DNA of 64,000 nucleotides, taken from assembly GCA_002943765.1 (NCBI GenBank), contig PQWQ01000015.1, positions 992,001 through 1,056,000 of the forward strand, read 5' to 3'. The notes under the pieces were generated by a model, which did no database searches, was not told the origin of the DNA, and saw only the letters and a program-made list of their open reading frames with translations. This DNA comes from Psoroptes ovis. Its lineage: Eukaryota; Arthropoda; Arachnida; Sarcoptiformes; Psoroptidae. This document shows, in pieces, positions 59,501 through 64,000 of this stretch (within the stretch, counting starts at the first letter, position 1; every line of letters begins with the position of its first letter). The position numbers were made by a program, and so were the translations under genes.

Positions 59501-60456
59501 TTTTAAATTAAAATTTGTTCTACAAATGTGATTGATTTTATACCTGTTGGTTCGATCTTACTCCAGGTCATTGTGGGTATATCTAAGACACAGATATCTC
59601 CAAGACGAAATCCACTCATACCGCCATAAATCAATAATTTAGGACCGTCTCCATTACTTGGTGTGAAAGCAACAGCAGTGTGCGATTCCCGTGGCGTTGG
59701 AGGTTCGCCTACATAATTGGGCATATCCCATAGATAGCCTGAATTTTTCAACTCTAAAACATAAAGATCATTCAAATACCTGTGAAATTAAAATTTTAAT
59801 AATGATATTAACTATAATTTGAAATATAATTAGAAAAACTTACTTGGGCATATTTTGTTTGGGATTATCACTATCATTAGCAAGACCACCGAAAAGAAAA
59901 ATTCGATTACCAATCAAAGTGAATGAATGTCCGAGTCGAGCACGCGGTAAGTCCAAATTTTTAACTGTGCGTGCTCTAATTTTTTTCCATTCCCAATTAT
60001 GTACTTTCAATTCATATAAATCGTTCGAATATCTGCCATATTCAACCATACCGCCAAAAATGAAAACACGATTACCATCGGTTGTGATACCGTATGCTGC
60101 ACAACCAGGTGGTATATCACCACGTAAAGTTGGTACGGTCCATTGATTTGTTGCTAGAATTCGTATAAAATGTTAGATTAATATGTTTGAATTCATATGT
60201 GAATTGATGCATAGAAATCTGCTTCATTGTTTATTCAATCAACAACATGATGTTGTAATGATCAAACAATGATAAATTACTTACATGTTTTGTAGGTATG
60301 TAATTCATCGACAATTCCTTCATTTCCACCACCGAATACGATCATCATATCTTTAACATTGACGGCACGATGTCCATGACGAGGTTTCGGTGCAATACCT
60401 GCCGGTGATTCTATACGACACCATTTTGATAACAATGAATCTTTTATCGAGGACAT
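56486..60456 (-). CDS. Hcf: Host cell factor (HCF-1 type, Kelch/FN3 chromatin cofactor)
   Basis: Five exons: 60285-60456, 59844-60153, 59544-59779, 56573-59489 and 56486-56513; 1220 aa. HCF is a nuclear adaptor linking transcription factors to SET1/MLL and other chromatin enzymes and promoting cell-cycle entry. The Kelch propeller (about 18-360) has PRHGHRAVNVKDMMIVFGGGNEGI, RGDIPPGCAAYGI, MVEYGRYSNDLYEL and SGRDGYRKAWNNQVCC. A first FN3 strand follows, then a long Ser/Thr/Ala/Gln-rich middle (about 400-980). The C-terminal FN3 pair runs about 988-1175 and ends ATQVRWLQET. The 28-nt last exon adds NTNKKSKI, like the KKSK end of human HCF-1. Mammalian HCF PRO repeats are absent. The gene is on minus; a second HCF-like gene lies 1.5 kb away on plus. 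Confidence 0.96.
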
Positions 60457-60906
60457 TTTTCGCTACTAATTCCTCGAATATTATTATTTAATGTTTAGAA
60501 TTTATGCTCAATAATAAGATCGATTTTCCAAATTCCAATCAAGAATTTAAATGAAGTGACAAAAAAATAAATTACAATTTAATTTTTATTCTTTGCACTC
60601 GAATAAATCATGGTGCATAAACAAAAAGAAAACACCGAATCAATAAGGCGTGGCCTATTTGTCAATCCAAAAAAAAAATCCGAACGAATATTTTAGCGAA
60701 AACGATATCATCGATATTTGAAACAATCGATTTTTTTCATAAAATTTCAACAAATAAATTTTCAATTGAAAAATTAATCAAAATAAGACAATTAAAATTC
60801 GGATGCTTTGTTTTTAGTGAATTTTAAATTTTATTTGATTGATATATTATATCAAAAAAATAAAAAGGGAAAAGAAAATGAAATTTTAGAAACGAATAGA
60901 TTAGAA
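60457..60906. promoter_or_regulatory. HCF promoter and RpS18 3' region
   Basis: A 450-bp gap between the RpS18 stop and the HCF start, both on minus. It includes poly-A sequence near 60668 and AT-rich runs. No specific site is recognised. Confidence 0.45.
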
Positions 60907-61368
60907 TTAATTCTTCTTTTTGCTGACACCAACGGTTCGTCCACGACGGCCAGTTGTTTTGGTATGTTGACCACGTACACGTAAACCCCAATAATGACGA
61001 AGACCACGATGAGCACGAATCTTTTTTAATCGTTCTAAATCTTCACGCAATTTTGTATCCAAATTGTTTGATGTTACTTGCGAATATTTACCATCGCGAA
61101 TGTCTTTTTGACGATTCAAAAACCAATTCGGAATTTTGAATTGTCTTGGATTAGAGATAATAGTAATCAAACGTTCAACTTCTTCATCAGATAATTCACC
61201 AGCACGTTTGTTTAAATCAACATCGGCTTTTTTGCAAACAATATTTGAAAATCGTCGACCAATACCTTTGATTGATGTTAATGCAAACATTACCTTACGA
61301 TTACCATCAATATTGGTGTTCATAACACGAAGAATGTGTTGAAAACGTTCAGGTATGATTAGAGACAT
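60907..61368 (-). CDS. RpS18: 40S ribosomal protein S18
   Basis: A single exon of 153 aa (usual length 152). It is the uS13 family protein at the head of the small subunit, contacting the large subunit and P-site tRNA. MSLIIPERFQHILRVMNTNI at the start, GNRKVMFALTSIKGIGRRF with the helix-hairpin-helix, the RAHRGLRHYWGLRVRGQHTKT block and the C-terminal TGRRGRTVGVSKK are all near identical to animal S18. The ATG at 61368 gives the family start exactly; in-frame codons further up (to 61434) are not part of the conserved protein. It lies between the two HCF-type genes. Confidence 0.97.
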   Translation of the reverse strand: MSLIIPERFQHILRVMNTNIDGNRKVMFALTSIKGIGRRFSNIVCKKADVDLNKRAGELSDEEVERLITIISNPRQFKIPNWFLNRQKDIRDGKYSQVTSNNLDTKLREDLERLKKIRAHRGLRHYWGLRVRGQHTKTTGRRGRTVGVSKKKN

Positions 61369-61930
61369 GTTTCCAGATTTTTTTTTTCGGAAATTCTTGC
61401 AGATTAATTGATGATAAATATGCGGATTAAACAAGTCACCGTGAGTTTAATTTTACAAATTTTGCAAACACACATGCAAACAGTGAAAAAAAGGAAGTTC
61501 AACGTGAACAGCGCGTTGCCAAACAATCAGAAAAAAAAATGAAAAATCGATACAATCGATATCTGATTGGGAAAAAATTTTAGGCGCTTTTTCTAATCCA
61601 AAACATCTGCAATGAATATGGTCGGAAATTTCAACTCTGATTCTTTGAATCATTTGCAAATATTAATAATAATGCAATCAATTTTCATATTATCGGCTAA
61701 AAAATGATAAAAATCGGAAAAATTCAAAATTTATTGAATAACCAATGATAACCAGTGTTCGAGGTTGTTGAAATTTGAACCATACATAAACCACGCCTGC
61801 AAATATGAGGACTATTTTTTAAACTAACAATTGTTAAGGTTTAGAAATAATATCAATGCAATCAATTCATTGTTTGACAGCTATTATCCTCCTGAAATCT
61901 ATGCATTAATTATTTCGTAATTCTATCAAA
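61369..61930. promoter_or_regulatory. Divergent RpS18 / HCF-like promoter region
   Basis: A 562-bp gap between divergent starts. GGCGC words lie near 61583. Ribosomal protein genes are usually strongly expressed, so this is likely an active bidirectional promoter. No clear TATA or TOP motif is seen. Confidence 0.45.
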
Positions 61931-64000
61931 ATGACATTTTCAATCGATCACAATTTCGATTTCAAATTAAAATGGCGAAAAATTGAAAATGATCAATGTG
62001 AAAACAACAATAATAATACTCCAAAAGCTCGACACGGACATCGTGCCATTACGATTAAAAACATGATGTTCATATTTGGTGGCGGTAATGATTATATTTT
62101 TGATGAATTTCATCTTTATATTCCTCGTATGTAAGAATTTTTAATAAAAAGTTTGATTGTGAAATTTAAATTTTTATTTTATTCTATTTTAGAAATAAAT
62201 GAATGGATATTGCCGAAAATGACAGGCGATATTCCATCAGGTGTTGCAGCTTTTGGAATGACAAATAATCAGACTCATGTTTATCTATTCGGTGGATTGC
62301 TAAAAAATGGAAAATATTCATCATCATTATATGAACTTGATTTATCAATATGGGATTGGAAAAAATTGAATCCTTCAATCGATAAAAATCAACAACCACC
62401 TTGTGCAAGACTTGGTCATTCATTTGTGATGCAAACATCTGAACAAAGAATTATTCTTTTTGGTGGGATGTTTTGTGATAAAAACGAATGGAGTGATTTG
62501 AAGTATTTGAATGATTTGTATATATTAGATATTGGTGACACAAATAATTATAAATGGTCCATACCTGCCACTAAAGGTCAATCTCCTAGTCCACGCGAAT
62601 CTCATTCAGCAATCATTCATAAGAATTCAACAAATGGTCATGATCAGATGTTCATATATGGCGGAATGTGCAATGAGCGTCTCGGCGATTTATGGATATT
62701 AGATCTAGAAACAATGTGTTGGAATTCACCAACAATCTCTGGGATTGCACCGTTACCTCGCTCATTACATTCAGCCAATGTTTTCAGTAATAAAATGTAT
62801 ATTTTTGGTGGTACGATTTCAAAAGATCAGAATAATTCTGAATGCACAGATGAATTAGCAATAATGAATATGGATAAAATGGAATGGATCAAGTGTGATA
62901 TTGATGAAGATGGTTTTAAACCGAAACCACGTTCTGGTCATTCATCAGTCATCATAGATTCGAGGATTTATTTCTGGTCTGGCCATGATGCACGCAAAAA
63001 AATATATTATTCTGATCTTTGTTATATCGATCTTGAATCTCCTAAAACACCAAAAAATTTACAATTAGTCCAATCAAAATTAGATGCACTGTTATTGCGA
63101 GTAGATCCTGATATCTTAACTGAATTTTATCTAGTTCAATTGAAGAAAGTTTCGCCCGTTTTGCCGAAAACACAATCACTGCCGCCTGTAACAAGCGCAA
63201 AACCAACTCCGAATCCGCCAGCAACAACCACATCAACAAGTACTGGAAAACAAATTATTGTGCGAATTTGTGATAAAAAGTCTGGCAAATTGACATCGAC
63301 TCCAGTGGAAAGTTTTCCTGAAATCAAAGAAGTCCTCGAGCGAAATAATGGTAAAATATCTCCACAACAATTATTAGCCATGGTTAAAAATCATTTAGCA
63401 GCAAAAAATTTAAATAAAACATCGACGACAACGACATACACTGCAGCCGCAGCATCTTCATCTTCATTACCATCTGATCCGAATCCCGCAACGACAACAG
63501 CAACAGTCTCGCAGTCTATTTCAAATAATGATGCAAGTAAGAAAAATGATCCGCCAAACAATGATGATACAAGCTCGAATCAATTATTAGCCACTGAAGA
63601 TACTTGGTATGATGCAGGAATTTTTCGTAAACCATCTTTCTGTATTAAATCATATTTAATGCCTAAAAAATTAACTACAAATCCTTCTGAGGATAAAATA
63701 CAAAAACAGGAATTTCAAAGTATAAAATTAGAATCATCGACTAGATATAAAATACGTGTAGCTAGTATTAATGCTCAAGGCATCAGTGATTGGTGTGAAG
63801 GACCTGAAATAGGCTATTATCAAACATGTTCCTCTCATTTGCCATCATCGCCATTTTCTATAAAAATTAAACGAATTGATGAAGGAATCAGAATTGATTG
63901 GAAAAATATATCAAATAATTCAAATCAATCTTCAATTGATCATGCAGTATACTTAGCGGTTGATAAAGATAAATTATCAGCAAATAATCCTCAATCTGAT
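61931..64000 (+). CDS. Divergent HCF-like Kelch/FN3 protein (partial, runs off the window)
   Basis: Exon 1 61931-62126, then exon 2 from 62193 to the window edge without a stop; about 668 residues are visible. It follows HCF throughout: TPKARHGHRAITIKNMMFIFGGGN, TGDIPSGVAAFGM, KYLNDLYILDI, SPRESHSAII, GIAPLPRSLHSA and IYFWSGHDAR in the Kelch part, then a shorter Ser/Thr/Pro-rich middle, then WYDAGIFRKPSF and YKIRVASINAQGISDW in the C-terminal FN3. The canonical NEGIVDELH and RAWNNQVCC marks are changed. The first intron sits at the same place and phase as in the nearby HCF gene, but the other HCF introns are missing. The C-terminus lies outside. Confidence 0.88.

Noticed and set aside
1..64000. 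tRNA, rRNA or CRISPR elements
   Set aside because: I looked for tRNA T-arm words such as GTTCGAATC and for spaced repeats and found none that hold up. The genome is eukaryotic and repeats are simple microsatellites.

Overview
This is nuclear DNA from a small, compact eukaryotic genome. It is strongly AT-rich and genes lie a few hundred bases apart on both strands. Most introns are only about 50-75 bp and run GT...AG. Many proteins carry Asn, Gln or His runs. The gene set is animal: stardust/PALS1, thrombospondin, BRICK1, HCF, a gustatory-type receptor and PSMD1. The style resembles arthropods, and most closely astigmatan (dust or scab) mites such as Dermatophagoides. That placement is an inference from gene style, not a proven identification.

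Layout. 0.5-3.8 kb: phosphatidylinositol synthase (-), FRA10AC1 (-) and syntaxin-5 (+). 4.3-5.2 kb: a decayed mariner transposon with both terminal repeats. 5.7-8 kb: a gustatory-type receptor (+) facing a DRAM-family membrane protein (-). 8-17.7 kb: a long stretch with no convincing gene, holding CTCF-like motifs, a TATA-like site, microsatellites and repeated GCCATTTT words. 17.7-29 kb, all on the minus strand: ETFB, mRNA capping enzyme, a capping-phosphatase paralogue (DUSP11-like), a gamma-tubulin complex protein and PSMD1. 30-37 kb: a 14-exon stardust/PALS1 gene (+). 37.4-39.9 kb: CENP-C (+). 40-46 kb: GHITM (-), an unknown coiled-coil gene (+), BRK1 (+), FIBP (-), a small membrane-protein ORF (-), URM1 (+) and a syntaxin-6-like gene (-). 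47.6-55 kb: TBC1D13 (+), a secreted VWC-domain protein (+) and thrombospondin (-). 56.5-64 kb: HCF (-), ribosomal protein S18 (-) and a second, divergent HCF-like gene (+) that runs off the window.

Most genes are housekeeping: secretion and SNAREs, proteasome, mRNA capping, kinetochore, mitochondria, Arp2/3 control, chromatin cofactor. I rebuilt multi-exon models by hand, and every exon chain given closes in frame. The most interesting points are: two locally duplicated families with telling intron patterns (capping enzyme/DUSP11-like, and HCF/HCF-like); a syntaxin-6 relative whose SNARE motif appears half missing; a CENP-C gene in a likely holocentric lineage; an N-terminal PDZ-like segment on stardust; a 28-nt terminal exon of HCF; and the 9.7-kb gene-poor block with paired CTCF-like motifs. 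I see no CRISPR array, rRNA, convincing tRNA or operon of bacterial type.
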